Source: Desulfobulbus alkaliphilus (GTDB lineage Bacteria > Desulfobacterota > Desulfobulbia > Desulfobulbales > Desulfobulbaceae). Taken from it: a stretch of DNA of 64,000 nucleotides. The DNA lies in NCBI RefSeq assembly GCF_016918545.1, contig NZ_JAFFQC010000004.1, positions 62,001 to 126,000 of the forward strand, read 5' to 3'. The position numbers were made by a program, and so were the translations under genes. How positions within the stretch are numbered: position 1 is the first letter of the stretch; each line of letters opens with the position of its first letter. Of this stretch, positions 46,369 through 56,839 are shown piece by piece. The notes below the pieces were generated by a model. That model was not told the DNA's origin. It saw only the letters and a list, made by a program, of their open reading frames with translations, and did not search any database.

Positions 46369-47667
46369 TTATAATTGCCGCTTGTCAACGACCCGATTGG
46401 CCTTGCCCTCGGAACGCTCAATGGATTTTTCCTCCACCAGTTTGACATCGACACTGACGCCCAGTTCGGCGGAGAGGCGGGATTTAATATGCTCGATGAC
46501 CATCCGTTGTTTTTTCATCTCATCAAAAAACAGCGATTCCACCACCTCCACCAGCACGGTGATTGTATCGGCATGGTTTTCTCTTTCGATGACAATCTGG
46601 TAATGCGGCTCGGTTCCTTCCACTTCAAAAAGCACTTTCTCGATCTGGACCGGAAAGACATTCACCCCTTTGATGATGAGCATATCATCACTGCGGCCCA
46701 TAACCCGCTGCATCCGCTTCAGGGTCCGGCCGCAGGGGCAGGGCTCCGGGATAAACCGGGTCAGGTCGCGGGTGCGGTACCTGATCATGGGAAAGGCCTC
46801 TTTGGTCAGGGTGGTGATGACCAGTTCACCGACCTCGCCTTCCGGTACCGGCTCCAGGGTGGCCGGATCGAGAATCTCGAGGAGAAAGTGATCTTCATTG
46901 ATATGCAGCCCGTTGCACTCCTGACATTCACCGGAAACACCGGGACCCATGACCTCGGACAGGCCATAGTTGTCCGTGGCGATGATGCCCAGTTTCTGAT
47001 GGATTTCCTGGCGCATGGCCTCTGACCACGGTTCACCGCCAAAGAGACCATAGCGCAGCGACAAGCCGTTGGGATTGACCCCCATCTCCATCATGGCATC
47101 AGCCATGACCAGGGCATAGGAAGGGGTGCAGACCAGCGCCGTGCTTTTAAAATCCTGCATGATCTGGATCTGCCGTTTGGTGTTGCCCGCGGAAATGGGG
47201 ATCACCGAAGCGCCGATGAGTTCGGCACCATAGTGGAGGCCAAACCCACCGGTGAACAGCCCATAGCCAAAAGCAATCTGGATCACGTCGTTTTTGGTGA
47301 CCCCGGCGGCGGTAATGACCCGGGCGACCAGATTCGACCATGTCTTGATATCATTACGGCTGTAGCCTACCACAGTGGCGCTGCCGGAGGTCCCTGAAGA
47401 TGAGTGGACCCGGACCACGTCGCGCAGCGGCACGGCGAACAGGCCATAGGGATAGTTATCGCGCAGATCCTGTTTTTCGGTCAGGGGCAGCCGCTGCAGA
47501 TCATTCAGCGAGCGGATATCATCGTAATTGAATTTCAGCTCATTCAATTTTTTCTTGTAAAAGGGAACATTCGTGCCCACCCGATAGAGGGTTGACTGCA
47601 GACGTTCCAGCTGCAGCTGTTCAAGGCCCTCTCTTGTCATGCATTCTATATCCGGTTCCCAAAACAT
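46369..47667 (-). CDS. paaK: Phenylacetate-CoA ligase (first copy)
   Basis: 432-aa acyl-adenylate enzyme. The P-loop is [19 protein letters not shown], then [57 protein letters not shown] and the closing [11 protein letters not shown]. It activates phenylacetate, or a related aryl acid, to the CoA thioester. It is the last gene of the aromatic amino acid cluster, behind livF; the gap is about 84 bp. Confidence 0.93.
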   Translation of the reverse strand: MFWEPDIECMTREGLEQLQLERLQSTLYRVGTNVPFYKKKLNELKFNYDDIRSLNDLQRLPLTEKQDLRDNYPYGLFAVPLRDVVRVHSSSGTSGSATVVGYSRNDIKTWSNLVARVITAAGVTKNDVIQIAFGYGLFTGGFGLHYGAELIGASVIPISAGNTKRQIQIMQDFKSTALVCTPSYALVMADAMMEMGVNPNGLSLRYGLFGGEPWSEAMRQEIHQKLGIIATDNYGLSEVMGPGVSGECQECNGLHINEDHFLLEILDPATLEPVPEGEVGELVITTLTKEAFPMIRYRTRDLTRFIPEPCPCGRTLKRMQRVMGRSDDMLIIKGVNVFPVQIEKVLFEVEGTEPHYQIVIERENHADTITVLVEVVESLFFDEMKKQRMVIEHIKSRLSAELGVSVDVKLVEEKSIERSEGKANRVVDKRQL

Positions 47668-47751
47668 AGGTTCTTCCCGTGTTCAAAGGTGGTCCATATG
47701 CAGCAGTCCGGTCCGCGACGGCCGCCGCTCATCATGGGTATGACCAGATGG

Positions 47752-48477
47752 TCAGGTGTGTTTATCCCGGCCGAGATAGGCCCGCTGGACATCGGAATTG
47801 GCAAGCAGATGCGCGGCCGGTCCCTGGACAATGACCTTGCCGACCTCGAGCACATAACCGCGATCGGCAACGGCCAGGGCCGCCTTGGCATTCTGTTCGA
47901 TGAGCAGGACCGTATTGCCTTCCTCGCGAAGCCGGAGAATGATCTGAAAGATATCACGGACGATCAAAGGGGCCAGCCCGGTGGAGGGTTCATCCATCAT
48001 CACCAGTCGCGGCCGGGACATCAGGGCCCGGGCCATGGCCAGCATCTGCTGCTCGCCGCCGGAAAGGGTTCCGGCAAGCTGGCGGCGTCGTTCCCGCAGA
48101 ATGGGAAATAGTTCATACTGGTGTTCGAGTTCCTTGAGCACCGCGGCCCTGCCCTGCTCCCGCTGGAGAATATAGCCGCCGAGCTGCAGGTTCTCTTCCA
48201 CCGACATCGGCGCAAAGACCTGCCGCCCTTCAGGAACCAGGGAGCAACCGGCGGCGACCATCTTGCCCACCGCTCCTCGGACACAGGTCTTGCCTATAAA
48301 ATCGATCTCGCCACGCATGGGTTTCACCAGGCCGATAATGGTGTGCAGCAGGGTAGTTTTCCCTGCCCCGTTGGCCCCGATCATGGTGACAATCTCACCG
48401 CCGTCGACATGGAGCGATATGTTTTTCAGGACCCGCAGTTTACCGTAGCCGGCATCCAGATTTCTGATCCTCAGCAT
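47752..48477 (-). CDS. livF: Branched-chain amino acid ABC transporter ATPase
   Basis: 241 aa from ATG 48477. Walker A is GANGAGKTTLLHTIIG, the signature is LSGGEQQMLAMARAL, Walker B is LVMMDEPSTGLAPL, and the LivF-like tail is EVGKVIVQGPAAHLLANSDVQRAYLG. With LivG it forms the ATPase pair that drives uptake of branched-chain or aromatic amino acids. Confidence 0.95.
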   Translation of the reverse strand: MLRIRNLDAGYGKLRVLKNISLHVDGGEIVTMIGANGAGKTTLLHTIIGLVKPMRGEIDFIGKTCVRGAVGKMVAAGCSLVPEGRQVFAPMSVEENLQLGGYILQREQGRAAVLKELEHQYELFPILRERRRQLAGTLSGGEQQMLAMARALMSRPRLVMMDEPSTGLAPLIVRDIFQIILRLREEGNTVLLIEQNAKAALAVADRGYVLEVGKVIVQGPAAHLLANSDVQRAYLGRDKHT

Positions 48478-48522
48478 GGGGCGGCACAACTCCTACTGTC
48501 GCTGGTGAACGGGCCGGATCGA

Positions 48523-49290
48523 TCACTGTGCAAAGGCATCGTCTTCTCCCAGGTATATTTTGATGACTTCTTCGTTCTGCTGGATATTAAGTGGACTATC
48601 TTCCGCCAGTTTCCGGCCGAAACTGAGGACCACGACCTCATCGGAAATGTCCATGACCAGGGACATGTCGTGTTCCACCAGCACCACCGTGATCCCCATA
48701 TCCCGGATCCGCCGGATCAGGCGAGCGATTTCCGCGGTCTCGTAGATATTGAGGCCGGCAGCCGGTTCATCAAGCAGGAGCAGGCGGGGCTCCAAGGCCA
48801 GGGCCCGGGCCATTTCCACGGCGCGCTGCTGGCCAAAGGAAAGGCTGGTGGCCTCGACTCCGGCAAACTCGGCGATCTGCAGCATGTCCAGCAATTCCAT
48901 GGAGGCGGCACGAATCGCCCGTTCTTCCTTCCAGGTCCAGGGCAGGTTGAACAGACCGGAGATAAAGCCGGCCCGGCTGCGCAGATGGCGGCCCACCATG
49001 ACACACTCCAAGGCGGTCATCCCATGAAAGAGTTTGACATTCTGGAAGGTGCGCGCCATTCCGAGGGCTGCAGCCTGGTGCGGCTTGGTATTCTGAATTT
49101 CCTGCCCTTCAAAGCTGATGGTCCCGGAGGTGACGGGCAGATTGCCGGTAATAAGATTGAAGAGGGTGGTCTTGCCGGCCCCGTTGGGTCCTATCACCGC
49201 CTTGATGCATCCCGGTTCAACCCGGAAACTGACATCATTGACCGCATGCAGCCCACCAAACTTTTTATTGACAGATTTTAATTCAAGCAC
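48523..49290 (-). CDS. livG: Branched-chain amino acid ABC transporter ATPase
   Basis: 255 aa. Walker A is GPNGAGKTTLFNLITG, the signature is LSFGQQRAVEMARAL (FGQ variant typical of LivG), Walker B is LLLLDEPAAGL. RTFQNVKLFHGMTALECVMVG is the LivG-specific insert. It partners with LivF, between livM and livF. Confidence 0.95.
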   Translation of the reverse strand: MLELKSVNKKFGGLHAVNDVSFRVEPGCIKAVIGPNGAGKTTLFNLITGNLPVTSGTISFEGQEIQNTKPHQAAALGMARTFQNVKLFHGMTALECVMVGRHLRSRAGFISGLFNLPWTWKEERAIRAASMELLDMLQIAEFAGVEATSLSFGQQRAVEMARALALEPRLLLLDEPAAGLNIYETAEIARLIRRIRDMGITVVLVEHDMSLVMDISDEVVVLSFGRKLAEDSPLNIQQNEEVIKIYLGEDDAFAQ

Positions 49291-49311
49291 ATCATCCTCG
49301 TTTTACTTCCC

Positions 49312-50442
49312 TCAAGACCCAGGGCTTTCTGCTGACCGGTGCTGCTTTTCCATAGGCTCGTTTCCGGACCCACGGGGAAAAAGACGATGCAGAACCGATT
49401 GTATCCGCAGGCTGAGGATACCATTGGGAGCAAAGAGCATGACCAGAATCAGGATCATGCCGAAAACGGCATCATCATAGACACCGAACACCCCACGCAG
49501 GGACAGGAAGGTCAAACCCACGCCCATGATCAAGATCCCCCAGAGATTGGTCATGCCGCCTACCGCCACCAGGGCCACATAGCGCACCGACTTCATCACC
49601 GAGGCCTCGCTGGGGCCGATACCGCCGTTATAGTGGGTCAGCATCACCCCGGCCAGAGCCGCATAAACGGCACTGAGCACAAAGACCCGCAGTTTGAAGC
49701 CCGCGGTATCGATGCCGGAAGCCTCGGCCGCTTCCCCGGAACCGTGCAGCGACCGCAATGCTCGCCCGGACCTGGAATCGATCAGGTTGAGGAGCAGAAT
49801 CATGCCGATGATCAGGAAGCCAAAGGCCAAATAAAAGTTCATGACCCGCAGACCGAAGGCGCCGCTGACCACGATCGGTTCAAAGGAGCCAATGGCCGGC
49901 ACCAGGGTGAAGGCCGGCACCCCGGAAATGCCATCCGCCGCACCGAAGTAGGGAGTGGCCAGCAGTATCCGGTAAATGATCATGCCAAAGCCCAGGGTCG
50001 CCATGGCCAGGTAATGCCCTTTCAGTTTGAGCACCGGAATACCAATGATCAAGGCGATCAGCGCGGCCATGCACATGGCAAAGAGACAGGCTGCCCAGGG
50101 CACAACGGTGAGCAGGGCTCCGCCGTAGAGGTCCACAGAGGGCTGCAGCAGGCCGAGGTTATCCAACAGCTCAACCAGGGGCCTGTCCTGAAAGGGCAGC
50201 AGGTTGTGGGTGGTGAGCGCCGCGGACAGATAACCTCCGATGGCGAAAAAACCGGCGTGACCAATGGAAATCTGTCCGGCATAGCCCATGAGGACACCGA
50301 GACCGATCACCAGCAGGCCGTAATAGGCGGCCATGGTCAACTGCGTCAGGTAAAATTGGGTCCCGGTCTGGGCGGTGTAGAGATGAATGCCCACCACCAG
50401 CAGGCAGAGACCGACGATACCGAGATGTTTCCGTTTTTTCAT
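49312..50442 (-). CDS. livM: Branched-chain amino acid ABC transporter permease
   Basis: 376 aa, many membrane segments. GYAGQISIGHAGFFAIGGYL is the conserved LivM entry, and AMATLGFGMIIYRIL and KLRVFVLSAVYAALAGVMLTH follow. The start overlaps the livH stop by 1 nt (TGATG). The C-terminal tail is polar and variable. Confidence 0.94.
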   Translation of the reverse strand: MKKRKHLGIVGLCLLVVGIHLYTAQTGTQFYLTQLTMAAYYGLLVIGLGVLMGYAGQISIGHAGFFAIGGYLSAALTTHNLLPFQDRPLVELLDNLGLLQPSVDLYGGALLTVVPWAACLFAMCMAALIALIIGIPVLKLKGHYLAMATLGFGMIIYRILLATPYFGAADGISGVPAFTLVPAIGSFEPIVVSGAFGLRVMNFYLAFGFLIIGMILLLNLIDSRSGRALRSLHGSGEAAEASGIDTAGFKLRVFVLSAVYAALAGVMLTHYNGGIGPSEASVMKSVRYVALVAVGGMTNLWGILIMGVGLTFLSLRGVFGVYDDAVFGMILILVMLFAPNGILSLRIQSVLHRLFPRGSGNEPMEKQHRSAESPGS

Positions 50443-51332
50443 CAGAAATCCTTCAGCCGTGCTGCCTCGCTGGATCCAAATAGTCCGTGCGGCCTGATAA
50501 AGAGAATGAGCAGGAGAATGGTGATGGCCACCGCATCCTGAAAAGCCAGGGGGACCACGGAAATAGAAAAGGCTTCGAGGGTACCGAGCAGAATTCCGGC
50601 CGCCACCGCCCCGGGATAATTCCCCAGACCGCCAAGAATGGCCACCGTGAATCCCTTGATGGCCAGGGTTGTGCCTATGTCATACTGGGTATAGGTGATG
50701 GGGGACATGACGCATCCGGCCAGGGCGCCGATGCCGGCACTGAGCATGAAGGACAGGGTCACCATGTTGCGGGTACTGATCCCGCATAACAGAGCTGCTG
50801 TCCGATTAGCGGCACAGGCGCGCATTTCGCGGCCAACGGGGGTCATCTTGAAAAAGATACTCAAGGCGATCACCATCAGGCCGCAGGCTATGATCACCCA
50901 GAGCACCTGCGGCGAAAAACGGACACTGCCGATGGTAAAGGCACTGATTTCGTTCCCGTAAAAATAGGGGAGGCTGCGAATGGACTCGCCCCAGATGTGG
51001 AGGGCCGATTCCCGCAGCAGGATGGAAATCCCGATGGTGATAATGATCATCCGCAACACCGAGGGACTCTCCAGCCAACGGATGAAGCAGATTTCCATCA
51101 GAGCCCCGATCACCATGGTTATGGCTACAGCCCCGGCAATTGCCAGAGGCAGGGGCATGAAGGGCAACAGGGAAATCGAGATCATGCCGCCGAGCATGAC
51201 GAACTCACCCTGAGCGAAATTGATGATCCCGGTGGTATTATAGATGATATTGAACCCTATGGCGACAATGGCATAAATGGAGCCATAGGTGATGCCGGCA
51301 AAGAGGTACTGAAAAAAAAGATCAAGACTCAT
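50442..51332 (-). CDS. livH: Branched-chain amino acid ABC transporter permease
   Basis: 296 aa from ATG 51332 (MSLDLFFQYLFAGITYGSIYAIVAIGF). It has IINFAQGEFVMLGGM, the LivH signature, then GGLGNYPGAVAAGILLGTLEA and several further membrane spans. It forms the heterodimeric channel with LivM, behind livK. Confidence 0.94.
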   Translation of the reverse strand: MSLDLFFQYLFAGITYGSIYAIVAIGFNIIYNTTGIINFAQGEFVMLGGMISISLLPFMPLPLAIAGAVAITMVIGALMEICFIRWLESPSVLRMIIITIGISILLRESALHIWGESIRSLPYFYGNEISAFTIGSVRFSPQVLWVIIACGLMVIALSIFFKMTPVGREMRACAANRTAALLCGISTRNMVTLSFMLSAGIGALAGCVMSPITYTQYDIGTTLAIKGFTVAILGGLGNYPGAVAAGILLGTLEAFSISVVPLAFQDAVAITILLLILFIRPHGLFGSSEAARLKDF

Positions 51333-51386
51333 GGTGAAGGAATACCCCGGTGGACACCAGCTGATGTCCACCGTTTTTATCGTACC

Positions 51387-52544
51387 TTATTGCCTCTCAT
51401 AGAGGGTGAATTTGCCATCCTTGACGGTCAGCATGACAAAAGAATCGATGTCCAGCCCGTTGTGGTCCTCCGGTGAGAAGGAAAAAACACCGCCGATCCC
51501 AGCAAAATCCTGGAGTCCCTCGATGGCGTCGCGCACCCCTTCCCGGTCATTGCCGGCCTGGCGGATTGCCTCAACAACGATGTTGACGGCATCATAGGCA
51601 TAACCACCGAAGGCCGATGCCTTTTCCTGAAACCTGGTCTCATACTCGGTTATGTACTGAATCAGCATGGCCTTCTGAGGGTCGTCTTCCGGCAGGGAAT
51701 CGGCAACCAGCAGCCTGCCGCTGGGAAAGATAATGCCCTCGGCGGCAACACCGGCGGCTTCCGCATATTTGATATTGCCGAATCCATGGCTCTGGAACAG
51801 CGGCACATCCCAGCCGGACTGCCGTATATTTTTGGCAATAATGGCCTGAGCCGGGACAATGGACCAGTTTACCAGCGCACCGATATTGGGATTGGCTTTG
51901 AGCTTGGCTACCAGCGCGCTGAGATCGGTGGCCTTGCTGTCATAAGTTTCGGAAGCTGCCACCGTGATGCCGAAGGTTGGCGCCAGTTTTTCCAGCTGTT
52001 CCTTGCCGGCCTTGCCGAATCCGTCATTACCTGCGGCAATGGCAATGGTGTCGATACCGAGCCGCTGCATCTCAGCGAAGATTTTCTGGGCGGCAAAAGA
52101 ATCCTTCTGCGGTGTTTTAAAAACATAGCGGGCCACCGGATCCACAATCACCTCGGCCGCGGCACAGGAAATCAGCGGGGTCCTGGCGTCTTCGGCGATT
52201 ATTTTAACCGCCATGGACTCACCGGAGGTGGAAGGGCCGACGATCGCCACCACCCGCTCCTCCTCGATGAGTTGCCGGGCAAAGGAGACCGCCCGTTCGG
52301 AACTGCCGGCGGAATCCTTGATGATCAATTCAATGGGTTGGCCGTTGATGCCACCTTCCTGATTGATCTGCTCCACCAGCATTTCGGCGCTCCTGGCTGC
52401 CGGGCCGCCAAGAAAGGAGGCCGGGCCGGTCACGGCAAAGATGGCCCCTATTTTTATGGTTTCCGCCAGGGCCGACAACGACGACCCAAGCAACAGACAG
52501 ACGACAGAGAGTGCTACGATAATGTATTGTATTCCTTGACTCAT
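51387..52544 (-). CDS. Branched-chain/aromatic amino acid ABC transporter substrate-binding protein
   Basis: 385 aa. A signal peptide (residues 1-28, to ALA) is followed by the periplasmic binding fold: IKIGAIFAVTGPASFLGGPAARSAEMLV, then VAIVGPSTSGESMAVKIIAED, and VNIVVEAIRQAGNDREGVRDAIEGL. It is a LivK-type binder. Because it sits with iorAB and paaK genes, the ligand may be an aromatic amino acid or aryl acid rather than leucine. Confidence 0.9.
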   Translation of the reverse strand: MSQGIQYIIVALSVVCLLLGSSLSALAETIKIGAIFAVTGPASFLGGPAARSAEMLVEQINQEGGINGQPIELIIKDSAGSSERAVSFARQLIEEERVVAIVGPSTSGESMAVKIIAEDARTPLISCAAAEVIVDPVARYVFKTPQKDSFAAQKIFAEMQRLGIDTIAIAAGNDGFGKAGKEQLEKLAPTFGITVAASETYDSKATDLSALVAKLKANPNIGALVNWSIVPAQAIIAKNIRQSGWDVPLFQSHGFGNIKYAEAAGVAAEGIIFPSGRLLVADSLPEDDPQKAMLIQYITEYETRFQEKASAFGGYAYDAVNIVVEAIRQAGNDREGVRDAIEGLQDFAGIGGVFSFSPEDHNGLDIDSFVMLTVKDGKFTLYERQ

Positions 52545-52622
52545 GCTTCCCCCTTTTTGGCGTGAATGAACGTAGAAAAACGCCGCGCCAACCTCAGCAC
52601 GACGTCAATCCTGCCGGAATGT

Positions 52623-53054
52623 TTACAGGGCACAGATCTGCGCACCGGACAGGAGGGTAAATCCTTTGTCCCGCAGGACATCGATCGCCTTGTCCATCTC
52701 ATCGAATCGAAAGATCAACACGGCGTTTTCACCGCTTTTATTGACAAAGGCGTACATATATTCGACATTGATGCCGACTTCGTTGATCTCTTTAAGTACG
52801 CTGGCCAGGCCGCCGGAACGGTCCGGTACTTCCACGGCAACCACATTGGTCTTGCCCACCGTGAAGCCGCCGGCGCGCAGAGATTCCTTGGCCTTGTCCA
52901 CCTTGTCGACAATGAGGCGAAGAATGCCGAAATCGGCGGTATCGGCCACAGAAAGCGCCCGGATATTGACATCGTTTTCAGCCAGAATTCTCGTGATTTC
53001 AGCCAGGCGGCCGGATTTATTCTCCAGAAATACCGCTATCTGCTCCACGCGCAT
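52623..53054 (-). CDS. Tandem ACT-domain protein
   Basis: 143 aa with two ACT domains: [35 protein letters not shown], and [36 protein letters not shown]. Such proteins bind amino acids and often accompany paaK and iorAB; a sensor of phenylalanine/tyrosine/tryptophan is a reasonable inference. No DNA-binding domain. Confidence 0.88.
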   Translation of the reverse strand: MRVEQIAVFLENKSGRLAEITRILAENDVNIRALSVADTADFGILRLIVDKVDKAKESLRAGGFTVGKTNVVAVEVPDRSGGLASVLKEINEVGINVEYMYAFVNKSGENAVLIFRFDEMDKAIDVLRDKGFTLLSGAQICAL

Positions 53055-53108
53055 AAGTGATCCTCCAGGTTGTATTGACCGGTCGACGCTGTTGTGGTGC
53101 GTCGTGAC

Positions 53109-54407
53109 TCAGAGCTTCCGTTTATCGATCACCCGCTGAGCCTTACCCTCCGAACGTTGGATGGAACGGGGCTCCACCAGTTTCACCTTGCAGGTGACAC
53201 CGAGCATATCCTTGATATCCGCCTGGATCTTGCGGCTCAGGTTTTCCAGCACCTTGATCTCATCGGAAAAAATATGCTCGCTGACCTCGACCAGGACCGC
53301 CATGATGTCGAGGTTACCGTCCCGGGTGACCTCGATCTGGTAATGGGGCTCAACCCCCTCGATGCCGACCAGAACCTGCTCCACCTGGGAGGGGAAGACG
53401 TTGACCCCGCGAATGATGAGCATGTCGTCGGTTCGACCGGTCACCTTTTCCATGCGCACCAGGGTGCGGCCGCAGCCGCAGGGTTCAAGGAAAAGGCGGG
53501 AAATATCCTTGGTCCGATAGCGGATGAGCGGGAAGGCTTCCTTGGTCAGGGTGGTGAACACCAGCTCCCCGGCCTCGCCATAGGGAAGGGGTTCCATGGT
53601 GTCGGGGTCGATGATTTCAGGGAGGAAATTGTCCTCCAGGATGTGCATGCCGTGTTCCGTATGCAGGCACTCCATGGCAACCCCGGGACCGATGATCTCG
53701 GAAAGGCCGTAAATATCCACCGCCTTGATGCCCAGCTTGCGCTCCACTTCTTCCCGCATGCTCTCGCTCCAGGGTTCAGCCCCGTGGATACCGACCCGCA
53801 GCCGCAGCTCCGCCGCGGTAATGCCGACATCGGCCATGGCATCGGCCAGATTGAGGGCATAGGAGGGGGTGGACAACAGCACCGTGGAGCCGAAATCTCG
53901 CATGATGGTCACCTGCCGCCGGGAATTGCCGCCGGAGACCGGAATCACCGTGGCGCCGAGGGCCTCGATACCGTAATGGGCACCCAGGCCGCCGGTGAAC
54001 AGGCCGTAGCCATAGGCATTATGCACCATATCGCCCCGGGTGACCCCGGCCATGGTCAGGCAACGGGCCATGACCGTGGCCCAGAGATTGATATCCGATG
54101 CCGTGTACCCGACCACGGTTGACTGCCCGGTGGTACCGGAGGAGGCGTGTACCCGGATGACGTCATCCATGGGGGTGGCAAAGAGGCCGAAGGGATAGCT
54201 GGCCCGCAGATCGTCCTTGGTGGTGAAAGGCAGTTTGCGCAGATCGGCCAGGGTACGGATTGCATCAGGCCGGATCCCGGCCTGGTCCATCTTGTTCCGA
54301 TAGGGTTGCACCTTGTCATACACCCGGTGCACCAGGGCCTGCAGCCTTTTGAGCTGGATTGAATCCAGGCCCGAGCGTGGCAGGGTTTCTATTTCTTCCA
54401 CCCACAT
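53109..54407 (-). CDS. paaK: Phenylacetate-CoA ligase (second copy)
   Basis: 432 aa, same length and motifs as the other copy ([68 protein letters not shown]), but clearly different in sequence. Located between iorB and the ACT gene. The two ligases may prefer different acids, e.g. phenylacetate and indoleacetate. Confidence 0.93.
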   Translation of the reverse strand: MWVEEIETLPRSGLDSIQLKRLQALVHRVYDKVQPYRNKMDQAGIRPDAIRTLADLRKLPFTTKDDLRASYPFGLFATPMDDVIRVHASSGTTGQSTVVGYTASDINLWATVMARCLTMAGVTRGDMVHNAYGYGLFTGGLGAHYGIEALGATVIPVSGGNSRRQVTIMRDFGSTVLLSTPSYALNLADAMADVGITAAELRLRVGIHGAEPWSESMREEVERKLGIKAVDIYGLSEIIGPGVAMECLHTEHGMHILEDNFLPEIIDPDTMEPLPYGEAGELVFTTLTKEAFPLIRYRTKDISRLFLEPCGCGRTLVRMEKVTGRTDDMLIIRGVNVFPSQVEQVLVGIEGVEPHYQIEVTRDGNLDIMAVLVEVSEHIFSDEIKVLENLSRKIQADIKDMLGVTCKVKLVEPRSIQRSEGKAQRVIDKRKL

Positions 54408-54443
54408 GATTTCTGCTCCTTGTTGCTCACGGATGTGCGGTGG

Positions 54444-55028
54444 TCAAGCATGCACCGCAGCCCGTCCGGCGGCAAATGCCTTCTTGTTGACCTCACGGAA
54501 CTCTTCCTTGATCTCGGTGTCGATCACCTGAAGAAAAATCTCCGGATCGACAGCGAGAAAATTGGACATGGCCCCGACCATGGCCACGTTGACGGTGCGG
54601 AGTTCCCCCACCGAATCCGCCACGGCAAAGGCATCAAGGGCCACGACCTTGATATGGCGGGACTTGAGTTCGTTGAGGATATCAACTGGATAAGTCGCTT
54701 TCCCCAGGGCCACCGCCGGGGGCAGAATCTTCTGGGTGTTGACCACCACGGCGCTGTCCCGGTGCAGATAGGGCAGGTAGCGGACCGCCTCGAGGATCTC
54801 GAAGGCCACCAGAATATCGGCTGCCCCGAGTTCGATCAGGGGCGAGTAGACTTTCTCACCGTAGCGCAGATGCGCCTCCACCGAGCCGCCGCGCTGGGCC
54901 ATGCCATGGACCTCGCTCTTTTTGACATCGAAACCGGCGGCCAGCTGCGCATAGGCGGTCAGTTCGCTGGCCAGCAGAATCCCCTGCCCGCCGACACCGG
55001 AAAAGAGAATGTTCCCACTTTGCTTCAT
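54444..55028 (-). CDS. iorB: Indolepyruvate:ferredoxin oxidoreductase, beta subunit
   Basis: 194 aa from ATG 55028, overlapping the iorA stop by 4 nt (ATGA). The start NILFSGVGGQGILLASELTA is the gamma-type pyruvate:ferredoxin oxidoreductase domain, and KKSEVHGMAQRGGSVEAHLRYG matches IorB. With IorA it oxidatively decarboxylates aryl pyruvates to aryl-acetyl-CoA, reducing ferredoxin. Confidence 0.95.
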   Translation of the reverse strand: MKQSGNILFSGVGGQGILLASELTAYAQLAAGFDVKKSEVHGMAQRGGSVEAHLRYGEKVYSPLIELGAADILVAFEILEAVRYLPYLHRDSAVVVNTQKILPPAVALGKATYPVDILNELKSRHIKVVALDAFAVADSVGELRTVNVAMVGAMSNFLAVDPEIFLQVIDTEIKEEFREVNKKAFAAGRAAVHA

Positions 55029-56839
55029 GACCTGGCCTCCTTTCTGGTGATCGCGTCGAATGCACAGACCGCGGCACACTGGCCGCAGCCAAGGCACTGG
55101 ACCTCGGCTATCTGGGCAAAGCCCTTCTGTTTCTCCCGATACCCGCGGGCCACGGCCTCCTCCGGGGTGAGCGGGGTCCAGCTGATCGCCGGACAACCCA
55201 TCTGCACACAGAGGCTGCAGCCGGTGCAGTTGTCGAGATTGGTGAAATACACCGGTTTGGGCCGCTTGACCTCTTCAGGAAGAAGTACACAAGGGGCCCG
55301 GCTGATGATCACCGAGGCCTCGGGAGCCGCGACCTCCTCTTTGAGAACCTTGCGGGTCTCTTGAACATCATGGGGATTGACCACCACCACCCGGGCCACG
55401 CCAAGGGCCTTGCAGAGCTGTTCCAGATCCACAGCCGGGGCGATTTCCCCCAGGATATTGCGGCCGGAGGCCGGGTTTTCCTGGTGCCCGGTCATAGCGG
55501 TGGTGCGGTTGTCAAGGATGATCACCGAGGCATAAGATTTGTTATAGACCGTGTTCAGCAGGCCGGTGATGCCGGAATGGAGGAAGGTGGAATCACCAAG
55601 CACGGCCACGATTTTCCCCTCGCCTTTTTCACCCATGGCCTTGGCCATGCCGTGGGCCATGGTCACCGAGGCCCCCATGCAGACACAGGCATCCATGGCG
55701 GAAAGCGGCGGCAGAAAGCCCAGGGTGTAACAGCCGATATCGCCAGAGACAAAGACATCCTTCATCTTCGACAACCCGTAGAAAAGGCCGCGGTGCGGGC
55801 AGCCGGCGCACATGTTCGGCGGCCGCATGGGCAGGTCCAGAGGGGCAAACAATTCACCGATGGACTCGGGCTCCACTGCCTTGCGGACAATGAAGGAATT
55901 CAGCTCTCCCTGACCGGGGATGATGTCCTTGCCGCGGCAGGCAATACCCATGGCCTTGAGGTGGTTTTCGAGGAAGGGATCGAGCTCCTCCACCACAATC
56001 ACCTCCTCCACCGAGGCGGCAAACTCGCGGATCATTTGCTCCGGCAGGGGCCAGACCATACCCAGCTTGAGGACCGGGGCGGTGGGAAAGGCTTCCTTGA
56101 CATAGTTATACGGAACCCCGGAGGTGATGAAGCCTCGCAAGCCGCTGCCGGGCTCGATCCGGTTTTCCGGCAGGGTTTCCGCCAGGTCACGGGCGGCGGC
56201 CATGCGCTCTTCCACCGCCTTGCGGCGCACCCGGGCATTACCGGGCAGCATGACCAGCTTGGCCGGCACCTTTTCGATGGAGGGTTCAGGAGGCGGTTGG
56301 CGCTGCCCCTTGGCCACCACTCCCTTGACATGGGCGATGCGGGTGGTGATGCGGACGATCACCGGGGTGTCCAGTTGTTCGCTCAGAGCATAAGCCCGGG
56401 CCATCATTTCCTTGGCTTCGGCCGGATCCGAGGGCTCGAGCATGGGCAGCTTGGCGGCAAAGGCGTAGTTGCGGTTGTCCTGTTCGTTCTGTGAGCTGTG
56501 CATCTGGGGATCGTCGGCATTGAGGATCACCAGCCCGCCGCGCACACCGGTATAGGCTGCGGTAAACAAGGGATCAGCCGCCACATTGAGGCCGACATGT
56601 TTGGTGGTCGCCAGGGCGCGGGCGCCGGCGAAGCAGGCACCGATGGCCACTTCCAGGCCGACCTTTTCGTTGGGGGCCCATTCGGTATAGACGCCTTCAT
56701 AGCGGGACAGGTTGGCCATGATCTCGGTTGACGGCGTTCCCGGATAGCCGGATGCCACCGTAACCCCGGCCTCCCAGGCACCCAGGGCAATCGCCTCGTT
56801 GCCCGAGAGCCAAAGCTTCGTCTCTGAATCAAACACCAC
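55025..56839 (-). CDS. iorA: Indolepyruvate:ferredoxin oxidoreductase, alpha subunit
   Basis: About 604 aa. I chose GTG 56839 (VVFDSETKLWLSGNEAIALG) because GGAGGAG lies just upstream; the longer frame has no such support. The N-terminal pyrimidine domain has SGYPGTPSTEIM; the thiamine-diphosphate domain has GDIGCYTLGFLPPLSAMDACVCMGAS and VAVLGDSTFLHSGITGL; the C-terminal ferredoxin part has CTGCSLCVQMGCP and CLGCGQCAAVC, two [4Fe-4S] clusters. First gene of the cluster. Confidence 0.95.
   Translation of the reverse strand: MVFDSETKLWLSGNEAIALGAWEAGVTVASGYPGTPSTEIMANLSRYEGVYTEWAPNEKVGLEVAIGACFAGARALATTKHVGLNVAADPLFTAAYTGVRGGLVILNADDPQMHSSQNEQDNRNYAFAAKLPMLEPSDPAEAKEMMARAYALSEQLDTPVIVRITTRIAHVKGVVAKGQRQPPPEPSIEKVPAKLVMLPGNARVRRKAVEERMAAARDLAETLPENRIEPGSGLRGFITSGVPYNYVKEAFPTAPVLKLGMVWPLPEQMIREFAASVEEVIVVEELDPFLENHLKAMGIACRGKDIIPGQGELNSFIVRKAVEPESIGELFAPLDLPMRPPNMCAGCPHRGLFYGLSKMKDVFVSGDIGCYTLGFLPPLSAMDACVCMGASVTMAHGMAKAMGEKGEGKIVAVLGDSTFLHSGITGLLNTVYNKSYASVIILDNRTTAMTGHQENPASGRNILGEIAPAVDLEQLCKALGVARVVVVNPHDVQETRKVLKEEVAAPEASVIISRAPCVLLPEEVKRPKPVYFTNLDNCTGCSLCVQMGCPAISWTPLTPEEAVARGYREKQKGFAQIAEVQCLGCGQCAAVCAFDAITRKEARS

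Noticed and set aside
48121-50541. Two plus-strand open frames of 386 and 400 codons
   Set aside because: Antisense to livG/livF and livM; no ribosome sites or motifs.
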